Part shown: positions 12,798 through 23,253 of the stretch, piece by piece
How the letters are laid out: each line of letters begins with the position of its first letter
How positions within the stretch are numbered: the stretch's first letter is position 1
From: Trichosporon coremiiforme
Lineage: Eukaryota; Basidiomycota; Tremellomycetes; Trichosporonales; Trichosporonaceae
Assembly: GCA_039545355.1 (NCBI GenBank)
Contig: BCJJ01000003.1
Coordinates: forward strand, 1,757,092 to 1,821,091
Reading direction: 5' to 3'
Length of the DNA stretch: 64,000 nt
Made by a program: the position numbers and the translations under genes
Notes under the pieces: generated by a model
Database searches by the model: none
Told to the model about the DNA's origin: nothing
Seen by the model: the letters and a program-made list of their open reading frames with translations, nothing else

Positions 12798-12824
12798 CGT
12801 TCGACTTAACCTGTGACCCTAGTT
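12798..12824 (-). repeat. Right terminal inverted repeat of the Tc1/mariner element
   Basis: Exact inverted copy of 11068-11094, ending ...GACCCTAGTT before the second TA at 12825-12826. Confidence 0.93.
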
Positions 12825-13506
12825 TACGCCTCCGCGCTCTCGTTCTGGCTCGCAGGCGCGCCCGTTCGACGACATTGCCGAGGACCCTTACGCGATTAAT
12901 CGCCCTTCGCCGCCGCGCACCCCATCGCGAGGTGGCATGTCCCCCTCGCGCTCCGGCACCGGCATCGCGGCGACTCTGACGCGCAAGCTGACCGGCCGCG
13001 AGCGTGCGTCGACCCTTCAGACGCCGTGGGAGCGCACACGCGCCCCGAAGGAGTGGGACTCGCCTCTCGACGAGTACCCCGAGCCGACATGGCGAGGAGA
13101 GCACCACGCACTGACTCGAGAGCGTTCCGCTTCTCTCGGCAACCCGCTGGGCCACGCCGGTTCCTCGGCGTACAACAACCGCAACTCGATGTATGGCGCC
13201 CCTCCGCGCGGCCACATCAACCCGCTCGCGCACGAGCGTGACTCGGAAGCAGGTTTCCCCCGCGCGGTCGCTCTGTTCGACTATGCGAGCAATGAGGCCG
13301 AGGACCTCCCCCTGCGCAAGGGGCAGATCATCACGCTGCTCGAGGGCGTGGACGCGCAGTGGTGGAAGGGCCGGTGTGACGGGAAGGAGGGCATCTTCCC
13401 GAACAACCACGTCGAGGTGCTCGACATCCCAAAGGTGCTCAAGTGCAAGGATCTGACGAGGAGCCAGCTGCGCTCGCGTGTTCTTGGCCTGAACGATTTT
13501 GACTAG

Positions 13507-14534
13507 CGAGCGAAGCGAGCGTGAAGCGTGGATCGTGGAGCGTTGAGCGTCAGGTACGCCCGCGTCGAGTTGTCGAGGAGTTACCCGTGTCGTAGTTTCT
13601 CTCATCTGTAGATTAGACCTTGTTTGCATTGCGTTTTTGCCTCATCGTGCGACTGCAGCGCATCGGGAGAGAGGAAGCAAGCACTGATCGCCCGTGCGCG
13701 GAATACCCCACCCAGCCCCAGCCCTGCAACCGGCGGCACCGGCGGCAATGGCGCAGAGTGCAAAGGGCGATCACCTGACTCAATGCGCGTCAATTCAGGT
13801 GCTGAAACTGCCCGCCAAAGCTCGCTTGGACGGTGCAAAGGAATGAGTCCCCAGCTGGCCCCAAAGAAATCAACAGGATAAAAGACCTGTGTACCTATCT
13901 CCTGACACTGTGCAGGACTGCAGAACGGGCCGAGGTATCCGACGCGTCAAAGGTCACCCGACACGCCGAGGGCGGAAGTGTAACCCCCACCCAAAGATGC
14001 CTCGACGCCTCGATGCCGCCGGTACGGGCTTAATGTTCTTTTCGGGTGGACGCGCTGAGTTCTGGTACGGCTTACGGCTTTACGGGTCGGGTGAGCTCTC
14101 TGAACTCCAGCTTGAGTCAGCCGGTGCTCAACTATGTCCTAGAGCTGGCTACTGAGGGGGCTACGGGGGGCTCGGGTAACCGGCTTTCAAGGCACCGCTG
14201 CACTCCAAACCGATACAATTTGGTCCCGCTGGTTACATGAGTGAGCGTGCTTACTCCTTCCTCGGTGGGCCGGCCCTGTAGGCCCTAAGTTGGGGAACGC
14301 ACTCTACGGGTCCGCGGGTCGAGCGCTGCTTACCGAGTACGAGCCTCAGTCGACGAGTTAGTCGTCTGCCCAAGTCTTGTCCAGACCCATTCCGTTCATT
14401 CCGTCCTCTCGGTCACCAACACTCGAATCTCACCCATAACACTTCCTCTCGACGTCTCAATCACTGTCGGCCGTTCGATTCAACTGCCGTTCCAACTCGC
14501 CGACGAACGACCACACGCGCAGACGCAGTCTACA
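13507..14534. other. Intergenic region between the YSC84-type gene and NMA1
   Basis: Only short open frames with no recognisable product. Immediately after the stop is a small GAGCGNAG-like repetitive patch (13503-13550). No tRNA-like fold was found by eye. Confidence 0.4.
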
Positions 14535-16387
14535 ATGCCCCTGCCCAAGGGCCCAGCGCCCGTGTTACCCGCGACGGGGCTGCACTCGTTCCACAATGAC
14601 TCGTGAGTACAGCGACAATGCCGGCGTCAGCCGGCACTGGCGCGCCTGCTGGTGCCCCTTTGCCTCTTTCCCTCCTCCTCCTTTCCAGTGGCATCATCAA
14701 CCTGCGTGCGAATATCGACTCGGGCTTCATGTGTGGAGGCTGGTCAAAAGTGGAGCCGAGAAACCGGACCACAGCCGGTCCGCCCAAAGGCCTTGCGCGA
14801 CCACGACTGTCTCTCTGAGCTCAGCATCGGAGTGAATAGTATGCATAAGCCCACGCACATGGCAGCGGAGAAGGAAAGCCGAGTCAACTTTTTACCACGA
14901 CTAGGGCTCGGCTGCGGCTCGCTGCTGGGCGCTGGGGTGAGCGGAGGGTGGCTTGCGCACTGGCGGGCCTAGCCGCTGCAGATTGCGCCATCAGGCTTGC
15001 TCAGAAGTTGGATTATCGACGCACTGGGCGACACTCCCTCCGGCGACCGAGCCTCCGCTCGACTCTGCACCACATACCTCGCTCTCGCGACTCGTTCCGC
15101 TCCTTTCCTCTCCACTCAACGCGCCCGCGCACTGTGCTCTCGCGACTCGCCGCTCGCGCTCGCGCTAACGTTAGACCTCCATTCGCCGGCACCGCCAACG
15201 CCGAGCACCCGCACCCGCCCGCCCTCTCGCTCGAAGAGTCCGCGTACCTGCAAACCTCTGCGCTCGATGATGACGCCGAGCTTTCTTCCCGTCGGTCCCG
15301 CCGCCTCGTGACCGGCTACCGGTTGGGCAACCCGCCAGACTCGCCGCGCAACCCGGGCACAGCGGGACTGGACGACGACGCCGTCTCGCGTGACTCCGAC
15401 TCGCCGCCGCTGACCGTGAACTCGGAACTCGAGGACGACCTCATCCACCCCAGCGTACCCGCGCCTGTCCCCTTCGGCGCCGTTCCGACGCAAGACAGGA
15501 GACGGAGTGAGCGTGCGTCCGGCTTTGACCTCGCGGGACTGAACGACGGCGAGGCTGATGCCGACCATCGCGCCCCCCGCGCCCCCGTCGAGAGCGCAGC
15601 GTACCTTCGCGGCGAGAGCGACTACAGTTTCCCGCGCCACCGCCTCCGGCGGACAATGAAGGACGAGGGCAAGATCCCACTCGTCATTGTCGCCTGTGGC
15701 TCGTTCTCGCCCCCGACATACCTCCACTTGCGCATGTTCGAGATGGCCAAGGACGAAATTGTCGAGTCGCAGACCTACGAGATCATGGCGGGGTACTACT
15801 CCCCCGTGTCTTCCTACTACAAGAAGTCTGGCCTCGCGCCCGCCCTCGATCGCGTGCGGATGTGCGAGCTCGCCGTCGAGCACACGAGCACCTGGCTCAT
15901 GGTCGACCCCTGGGAGGCGGGACAGGGCGAGTACCAGCGCACCGCCGTCGTGCTGGACCACTTTAACGAGATGCTGAACGGCCCCAACGGCGAGGGGGGC
16001 GTTGAGATGGCCGACGGCACGAGGAGGAAATACAAGATCATGCTGCTCGCGGGCGGAGACCTGATCGAGTCCTTTGGCGAGCCGGGCGTCTGGGCCGAGC
16101 CAGACCTGCACCACATCCTCGGCGGATACGGCTGCCTCATTGTCGAGCGCACGGGCAGCGACGTCTGGAGCTTCCTTCTCTCCCACGACATTCTCTACCA
16201 CCACCGCCGCAACGTCATCGTCGTGAAACAGCTGATCTACAATGACATTAGCAGCTCGAAAGTGCGCTTGTTTGTGAGGAGGGGCATGAGTATCAAGTAT
16301 CTCTTGCCGAATAGCGTGATTCAGTACATTCACGACAAGAAACTGTATCGCGAGAGCGACGCGAGGGCCACCCTCGTGAATAAGTAG
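14535..16387 (+). CDS. NMA1: Nicotinamide/nicotinate mononucleotide adenylyltransferase
   Basis: Joins NMN or NaMN with ATP to make NAD or its deamido form. Modelled as exon 14535-14602 (MPLPKGPAPVLPATGLHSFH...) and exon 15175-16387, 426 aa, closing in frame; the intron is 572 nt with GCTAAC before the acceptor at 15174. The N-terminal about 170 residues are acidic and low-complexity, like fungal homologues. The catalytic part starts with IVACGSFSPPTYLHLRMFEM near residue 195 (nucleotidyl transferase GxFxPxxxxH motif), has LLAGGDLIESFGEPGVW in the middle and DISSSKVRLFVRRGMSIKYL near the end (ISSTxxR motif). The catalytic exon is certain; the first exon and long intron are inferred, and a start inside exon 2 is possible. 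Confidence 0.9.
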
Positions 16388-16755
16388 GCGAGCCACAGGG
16401 AGGGTGGGAGGAGCAGGGGCTAGAAGTAGACGATTGGATTGTAGACCGCACTGGTTAGACTCGGGACTTGCATGTATCAGTGACGCCATGATCATCATGG
16501 GAAGAGGTTTTTGAGAGAGGAGCACTTCTCCCACTTCACAATGACTTCCGTAAGTTTGGACTGACCCAAGTCCATGGCCCAGCTGCCTGCGTGTTAAACG
16601 CAGATGGTCTTGCTTCTCCGTGCAACTCTTGCTTTCACTTTGTTCTTATACACAGTGATGTCCGCTTGTGCTCGATCCAAGTCTTGCTGGCATTCACCCT
16701 TCACTGGACCCATGACCATCAACTTAGTACATACACCGCCAGTACAAACATACAG
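16388..16755. other. Convergent 3' region between NMA1 and the unknown 705-aa gene
   Basis: 368 bp between two stop codons facing each other. Holds the 3' UTRs; no gene seen. Confidence 0.4.
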
Positions 16756-18906
16756 TTACAGTTTCCTGAACACGTTCCTCTTCCCCTGACTCGGCTGACT
16801 CGACTGACTCTGGCTCGGCTCCAATCTGCGCTTCTCGCCCAGCACCGGTGCCAGCTTCTTCACGCCCTGCGAGTTGACTTCCGCCTTTCCCTTCGCCTTG
16901 AACGGGTTGAAGCCCCCGCCCTGTGATGACTGGGAGGCCTGTGATGACGGCGGCGCCTTCGCGAACGGGTTGCTGGACCGCTTCGACTGCGAGGAAGACG
17001 GTGGGGCTGGCGACGACCCGGCCGGTGGCGGCCTGAAGAACGGGTGTGTTTGTGGCCTCGGTGTCGGGGCCGGAGACGAGAAGGGCTGGGAGCTAAACGG
17101 CGCTTGAGAACTGGGCGGCTCGGAGCTAGGCGGCTCCTCATCCAGCACGATCCCCGCGCTCGCGAGCAGGTCGTACACTGCCTCTCCTGCGTCTGCGCGT
17201 TTCTTGATGCCGACCTCTTGCGTGGCCGGCGCCGCCTCCTTCTGCGCCGGGATCCAGCGCAGATCCCGCCAGTCCTCTGGCAGCATGCGCACGAGCATCA
17301 GCTGCTTGTTGCCCTGCATGCTCTTCTCCTGCTGCGCCTCAGTCAGCGCCTTGGAGCGACGCGCCTTCCTCTCCGCCGCGTCGGCTGCAGCGGCAGCAAT
17401 GAAGCGACGACTCCGCTCGTTCGCGCCCGCCGCCTCCATATCGAGCTGGTGCTGAGCTTCCGCCTCGGCCTCGGATTCCGGCACGACGGCGCCGATCCTG
17501 CCCGTGTGTCGCCAGCTGGAGCCGCCCATCGTCGACGCCGTCATCTTGCCGCTGCCCGCGACGCGGCCCTCCATCCAGCGCTTCTTCGCCGCCTTGTCCT
17601 CTTTGCGTGATTTCACGACGGCGTCATACGCCTTTTCCTGCCGCGACTTGGGGATTGGCAGCCCATTGTCCGCACAGTACTGTGCGTACTCGTCCTCAGC
17701 CTGCATCTCGAGCGCGGTCTTTACGCGCCGGCGGAAGTCTTGCGCCTCGTCGTGGATCTGCGATACGCCCGTGCCCCACAGCTGGCCGTGGCCTGCGTTG
17801 AACGCCTTGTTCCCGTCGTATGCTGCGCGGGTCTTCTGGATCTGGTGTCGGGGAGGGAGGTGCGTCCATGCGTCCTCGAGGGTGTGCGTCGCCGGCTCGA
17901 TGTGCAGGGAGAGGTACATCCGCTCGCCCTCGGGGACCTCGGCGGCAACATTGGGAGCAAGCAGGGTCATGCAGAGTTTCTCAAGGACGCCGTCGAGCTC
18001 GTCGATAGCGAATAGCCCCCTAAGCCCAGGCGTGACGGGGAGGAAATCAGCCCCGTCCTCCCAAGCCTTGTTGGCGCGGTTGAAGCTGCCGATCGCGGCG
18101 GCCGAGCACCCCGTCCCTCGGAGGTCGAGCAGCGCGAGTCCTCCAAAACGAATGAGAGCGCGCATACTCCGGTCCGTCACTCGCACGCAGTCAGTCATGA
18201 ACCACGCCCTCAGCCCCCACGCCCCCCGTCGTTCCGGCACACTCGTTGCCGCAGCGAGCAGTCTCACGCCGTCGTCTGCAAACCTGCCCGCCGGCGTGTC
18301 CAGCACGGCGAGAGCAGACAAGTGTTTCACCGCCTGCAGCCCAGCGTCGTCGAGCTCCCTCAGCCTTAGTGTCGTCAGAAACTGCGTGTCCGGCCGCACC
18401 ATCGCAAAGTGTCTCGGGAGCGCGGCGAGCGGGTGCTGTTTCTCGTCGGCTCTGTCGAACCCGCCAAGCTGCTGCAGCAGCGTCGGCTGCGGCAACTGCA
18501 AGGTCCACGTCGGCATCTCCCTTGCCTTGACTGGGTCCGCGAGCGCCGAGAACGCCCACAGCGTCGCGGCATCGGGGCGCGGGTCGCGGTTGTCCTGGAG
18601 GTCGTACCCACGATCACTGGCCAGGCGGGTGAAGAGCTTGGAGACGAGATGTGGGGGCAGAACAGTCATGTCGGAAGCCGAGAGGAGGTGGAATGAATGC
18701 GACAGCGAGGCGAGACACAGCGATACGAGCGAGGACATGCCCACGGGTTCCTCGGCGCACGGGTTCACCTGCGACAGAGGGAGGGTCTTCAGGATCCATT
18801 GTGGGCGGGTGTAGCCCGAGCTGCGGTCAGTACAGCAAAATGTTTGAACTCACGCAATCACCTGGTCGGTGACCTCGCCGCCGAGACCGGTGGCCAGATT
18901 CTCCAT
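16756..18906 (-). CDS. Unknown 705-aa protein with leucine-rich N-terminal half and NPF-containing disordered tail
   Basis: Not recognised. Exons 18854-18906 and 16756-18820 (33-nt intron with CTGAC) join in frame. The N-terminal about 300 residues alternate short Leu-rich segments (FLTTLRLRELDDAGLQAVKH, ALIRFGGLALLDLRGTGCSA) that read like degenerate leucine-rich or F-box-type repeats without a visible F-box. The middle is charged and helical (RRRVKTALEMQAEDEYAQYC). The last about 130 residues are Pro/Ser/Gln-rich and contain two NPF tripeptides (RSSNPFAKAP, GGFNPFKAKG) and a basic end KRNVFRKL. NPF motifs bind EH domains in endocytic adaptors, but that link is a guess. The antisense strand also has an open frame of over 400 codons here; splicing and composition favour the minus strand. 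Confidence 0.75.
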
Positions 18907-19188
18907 GTCGTTTGTTGTTGTGAATACCAGTGCTTCGACGCGTTTGACTTTCGTCCAAGACGCGACAACATGACGACGTGCCTGAACCACGTGGGGAAGT
19001 GGAGGCTGGTGATGTCGAACCGTCCTCGAGAAGCTAGCGCACTGATGCATCCCCTTTGTCTCTTCTTCTCCTCCCTTAGAAATATCGGCAGAGTGCAGGG
19101 ACTCTCGTTGGAGGGAGCAGAGAGCTGAGATGATGCCGTGTGCCGACATCTCTTGACGATATATCCACGGGGGCAGCACTTGGCCACC
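18907..19188. other. Upstream region of the 705-aa gene up to the assembly gap
   Basis: Probable promoter of the minus-strand gene starting at 18906. Open frames run into the gap; none is recognisable. Confidence 0.35.
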
Positions 19189-19310
19189 NNNNNNNNNNNN
19201 NNNNNNNNNNNNNNNNNNNNNNNNNNNNNNNNNNNNNNNNNNNNNNNNNNNNNNNNNNNNNNNNNNNNNNNNNNNNNNNNNNNNNNNNNNNNNNNNNNNN
19301 NNNNNNNNNN
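19189..19310. other. Assembly gap (122 N)
   Basis: Undetermined bases. Open frames that cross this stretch are meaningless. The true gap length may differ from the number of Ns. Confidence 0.99.
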
Positions 19311-19624
19311 TCAACACTTCGACACACCCCCACGATGCACCATAAACTCGACTTGCCCCTCTTCCCCCTGACGTGTGCCATGCTACCTGCGCACCTCTTG
19401 AACTGAACTGGCACACTGGCGAAATGTTGACCACTTGACCGCCATCATGATACAACAACAGCTATTCTACAACGTATAGTGTTACAATGATACGCAGGTT
19501 CTCCTTCTTGCTTGTCTTCTTTTTGCCTCCACCCCTGTTCGTGGCCGGAGCCCTTGGGGTTGCTAACTGCCTTCCCTCGTCCACTCGTTCGCATCCATTT
19601 CGCTGTCGTTCTTTTTCTCCTCTC

Positions 19625-20994
19625 CTAGTTCAGGTGCTCTTGGCGAAGCTTGTCAATCGTGCGCTCGACAAAATAGTAATCTTTGGAGGCGAGCTATGGT
19701 AAGCTGACATCGAAGAACACACTTACGTTCCAGATATTAGTCGGCGCCCTCAAGCCCGCCTGCTTATACTTGCGCAGGAGGTTCACCGTGTCCGTGAGCA
19801 CTTTGATGTTAGTGCTAGCTGGCAAAAGCAATTCAATCAGAGTCGTGCCTCCCACTTCCAGTGTCGGTGGGAGAGATTGAATACCTAGCCACGGTTAAAT
19901 GTTCGTGGCGAAGCCGAGTGCACGGAAGAGCAAGTGGAAATCCGTAAGTAGTCGGTCGTGTCGTGCCATCATTGACTGGGTGATATGAAACGAGTTCGTG
20001 ATGGGACTGGAGCTTCCATCCAAATGAATCAACCCCGCTGCGAGGCTGCGCCTCGCCGTCCTCATAAGTGATGATCGATCTAAGAATTGCATCCTTCTCC
20101 TCAGGGTGGAGACCTCCAAGGGCGTCTTGACTAACGTCGAGGCGAGTGAGCGTTGAAGGAGGCCGATCGGTTGGGCTTCCGTCCAGCCGTTGAAGACTCT
20201 CATCCACCACAACCTCCTATAGGTCACGCGGCTGGGCGGCATGGGCATGTCGCGTCCGCGGGATCCTCGCAGCTGTGTGGCGACCGGCCTGCTCGCATAG
20301 TTATTGCGTAAGCGACATGGCCCTGGTAGGAGAGGTGCATGTCCAGGCGCATAGCGTTGCAAATCAAACAGCACATCACCCCTCGTCATGTGTGATGAAT
20401 ACGCGTGTGTTCCTCCAATGCCCTTCCCAGCCAGAAAGAGAGGAACAGGGGATTGAGGGGAACGCGCTGCGCGGGGTAGTCCAGCGAGCCGGAGCGGTGC
20501 AGGCGCCACATCTCTCGATGTCATCCATGCTCTGAAAGTCTCGGACGGAACATGTACCAAGGGCTGAGAGCCTGCTGGTAGGAGTGAAAGGGGAGATCGC
20601 AGGGAATGGGAGGATCGTCTAGCGGTAAGTCGATCACCGTTGGTCCAGAGAAATCGAACGTTCTGCCATTGGAACGTTGCTTGCCCTTCAACTTATCCGA
20701 GAAGTCTTGATGGTTGACGCCGATCTTCGCTTTGTGTTTACCCGCTAGCGCAAGAAGGCAATCTGCGGGGAGAAGTCCATTTGTACGGCCCGGTGCACGG
20801 AGCGGAGTCGAGACTATGCGGAAAGGCGAGGTGATGGAACAAGTGCAAAGTTCTCAGTCAGAGGTGGATTCCACCAACACTTGTCTATATACGTCCTCGA
20901 CTTTGATCTGCACCCGCGGCGAAAGCAAGCGCCGAAGGATAATCTGCGTGGCAGTTCGTTTCCTCTCGCGCAATCCAGCCGCCCTCATACACAT
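19625..20994 (-). pseudogene. Unresolved or decayed multi-exon gene
   Basis: The 3' end looks genuine: exons 19625-19693 and 19727-19884, joined by a 33-nt GTAAGT...TAG intron, encode a tail ending DYYFVERTIDKLRQEHLN, and a further 39-nt intron (19885-19923) joins upstream sequence in phase. Further upstream, protein-like segments appear in more than one frame: EVVVDESLQRLDGSPTDRPP (about 20218 downward), MRLDMHLSYQGHVAYAITMR (about 20360), SGSLDYPAQRVPLNPLFLSF (about 20500) and DFSGPTVIDLPLDDPPIPCD (about 20660). The last three share one frame but are separated by in-frame TGA codons that no good intron removes, and the EVVV segment is out of phase with the 3' exons. Either splice sites were missed or the gene has decayed. 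No family recognised. Confidence 0.3.
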
Positions 20995-21815
20995 CTAGCA
21001 AATGTCGGATGTGTGATCGGCAGTCTCTCGGCAGGATCGGAGCGAACGCGTGTCAAGCAGGCTGCTTTCGCCGTGCACGCCGCACATCGGTTCCAGCCGG
21101 ATGAGAGGAGCAGCCACCATTATACTTGTAGGGGATGGTCAAGTAGGGGATGGTTGGAAGAGCTTCCAAGGTGCTTTGGCCGTCGTTGGCATCATCGTGA
21201 ACACCCCTTCACGGAGGTCGCTGGACGGCATTTTGCCACATGACGCAGACTGTGCCTGACCGTGCCGGAAGTGGTTGGTAAGCCCCCCTCGTCGTCACCC
21301 TTCGGGAGCTCTCTCAGAGCATACCATATGCGTGTGATGTAGCCACGCAAGCTGATGCAGACATGCAGCTGACGCCTGTCAGCTTGGTTCGATTTAGTGC
21401 GGCCGCAGCTCCCGCCAGCCACTCTGGCAGAACGCAGATCGAGAAGCTAATCAGGCGCGTCTCATACGCCCGGGTGGTGAGTGATCGCTGTTTGATCCCG
21501 CTCGGAACAGCAATTGGCCGCGTCCCGTACGCTGGACCCATGGACCCAGGGGCGCAAGGGCCTACCAATCCATCGGGAAAAGTGCGCCCCAGCCGAGCTC
21601 CACCGTACACTCGTCTCTACGAACACTTAATTCTGTTCGAACATCGCACTCTCGAACACATCTCGACAACTGCCTTTCCACTCGTCCATGCCACTCCGCA
21701 CAAGCTGGCCCGTGGCACTAGCACCGCGCTAGCGTGCGCCACGTGCTGTAGCAGTGTCCTGAACGTTTTGCATCTCCCCGAGGGGATTTTTCTATCATAA
21801 CTACCCACAAAGAGC
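20995..21815. other. Region between the unresolved gene and CYT1
   Basis: A 145-codon plus-strand frame (21363-21800) has composition unlike the neighbouring genes and no recognisable motif; I do not call it a gene. Otherwise nothing seen. Confidence 0.3.
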
Positions 21816-23253
21816 TTACTTCTTGGGGGGGTTGTAGAAGATCTTGCGAGACTTCAAAGAAGCCCACTTCTGCCTCTTGACAACAAGAGAGAGCAGCACG
21901 AGCGAGCTGAGCACAATAGTCGCCTGTAAACCCATCTTTTTACGGTCGTCGTGCTCGGGCTCGGCGGCCCAGTTGAGGAACTGAGTGACGTCCTTGGCCA
22001 TCTGCGAAGTGGTGGCAGGGGTTCCGTCGTCGTACTCGACAAGACCGTCGAAGAGGGTACGGGCCATGGCGATCATGCCTCCGGGGAAGTAGGGGTTGTA
22101 GTTCATGCCCTCGGCGACGGTGACACCAGCGGGAGGCTCGACGTAACCGGTGAGGAGGGAGTAGATGTAGTCCTGTGGTGGTTAGCCGAAAATGCCACAA
22201 AGCTGCGCCCCCAGGGCGTGCCTGATACTCACAGCACCACCGTGGCGGGCCTTGACGATGAGCGAAAGGTCAGGGGGAAGACCACCGTTGTTGGCGGCAC
22301 GGGCAGCCTCCTCGTTGGGGTAGGGGGCGGGCATGTAGTCGGCGAGCTTTCCTCTGAGGAACGTCAGCCACGATTCCGATGGGGGGGGGGGGGGGGCTCG
22401 GTTTCGTCATGGGAAACTCACGGGCGATCGAAGTACTCTCCCTCGTCGTTGGGTCCGTCCTTGTACTCGAACTCGGCGGCCATGGCCTTGGCCTCGTCGG
22501 CAGTGTAGGAGGTACCGACAAGGTTACGCCAGGCAATGCGGTCAAGCGAGTGACAGGCGGCACAGACCTCACGGTAGACTGAGAAAAGTCAGTTTCAAGT
22601 CCTCTCCAACGCTCCTCTCTGCGCCAATGCTCACCCTGGTAACCACGACGGATCGAGGCGTGGTCAAAGGTGTCGAGCCATCCCTTGTTGGGCCAGGGGT
22701 ACTCGGCAGGGTGGAGACCGACCTCGGCGGCGGTGTTGGCGGAAGCCTCGGTCAGGAAGGGGTTGCCGTAGAGGTGCATGTACCAGGCGGTGGTACCGAC
22801 AGTGGCGGCGGTCGCACCGGCGAGGGCAGCCTTCGAGGCCCAGAAGGGAGCCTGAGGCTGGGGCATCGACGAGGCGAAGCGAGCCTGTTGTGGGTTAGCT
22901 ACGTTCCATGTCCAGTTGCGATTCCTCCATCTAGCCGAGTTCCCGACACAACTACTCCTGCTACACAGACACGAGCGAGCGCGATAACAACGTCTGCACA
23001 CCTCTCTCCCTCGCACATCATCCTCGCCGCAACATCGCTAACCCGTCGCGGCGTTGTTGCACGGGCTTCATCGACTCAGACATCGGAGTTGCTCTGGGCC
23101 AATGAGGCCCGACGGATTTCGATATGCTGTTGCTCTTCCGTTGCTCGTCGCATGTTCCATCTTTCGCGCTCGCTCGTCGTTGTTGATGCGTACCTTGCCG
23201 AACTGCGCCCGCGAGGCCCTGGTAGCGATCCGGGGGAAGGCCGAGGAGAGCAT
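21816..23253 (-). CDS. CYT1: Cytochrome c1, heme protein of mitochondrial complex III
   Basis: Carries electrons from the Rieske protein to cytochrome c; anchored in the mitochondrial inner membrane. Exons 23194-23253, 22635-22884, 22422-22578, 22233-22353, 21816-22172; 945 nt, 314 aa, in frame. N-terminal presequence [20 protein letters not shown], then a hydrophobic second targeting segment ([20 protein letters not shown]). Heme c is attached at [10 protein letters not shown] (CxxCH, Cys about 109 and 112, His 113); the axial Met lies in [12 protein letters not shown]; the membrane anchor is the C-terminal [17 protein letters not shown]. Intron 1 is 309 nt, the rest 56-68 nt. Intron 3 contains a run of 16 C on the coding strand. 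Stop followed closely by an A/T-rich trailer. Confidence 0.96.

Larger units (their letters stand above)
11068..12824 (+). mobile_element. Complete Tc1/mariner-superfamily DNA transposon, 1757 bp
   Basis: Bounded by perfect 27-bp terminal inverted repeats and flanked by a TA on each side (11066-11067 and 12825-12826), the normal target duplication for this superfamily. It carries one spliced transposase gene and nothing else recognisable. Perfect ends, uninterrupted transposase frame and a host gene that is in frame on both sides point to a recent insertion. About 415 bp precede the transposase start and about 150 bp follow its stop. Confidence 0.93.
9290..13506 (+). pseudogene. YSC84: YSC84/LSB3 (SH3YL1-like) actin-patch gene interrupted by a Tc1/mariner element
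   Basis: Family role: lipid- and actin-binding SYLF domain plus SH3 domain, acting at cortical actin patches in endocytosis. Exons 9290-9314, 9360-9563, 9603-9666, 9710-9737, 9897-9959 and 10089-11067, then, after the transposon, 12827-13506. Counting one copy of the duplicated TA, the pieces sum to 2043 nt, exactly 681 codons, so the uninterrupted allele would encode 680 aa. The SYLF domain is in exons 2-6 (LDGVIPRSVLERAAGFAIF, TLGGNLSVAVGPLGRNAEG); a long Ser/Pro-rich linker follows; the SH3 domain (RAVALFDYASNEAED, QWWKG, GIFPNNHVEVL) lies wholly after the insertion at 13258-13430. As assembled, the 5' half would run into the element and stop at 11148-11150 after about 481 codons, losing SH3. 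Confidence 0.88.

Noticed and set aside
15116..16534. 472-codon minus-strand frame
   Set aside because: Opposite the catalytic exon of NMN adenylyltransferase.
17504..18814. 436-codon plus-strand frame
   Set aside because: Opposite the 705-aa gene; Ser/Arg/Cys-rich shadow composition, and the minus strand has a good spliced start.
20605..20665. tRNA-like sequence (GTCTAGCGGTAAG ... AAATCGAAC)
   Set aside because: The B-box lacks the GGTTC-x-A-x-x-C core and no acceptor stem pairs.
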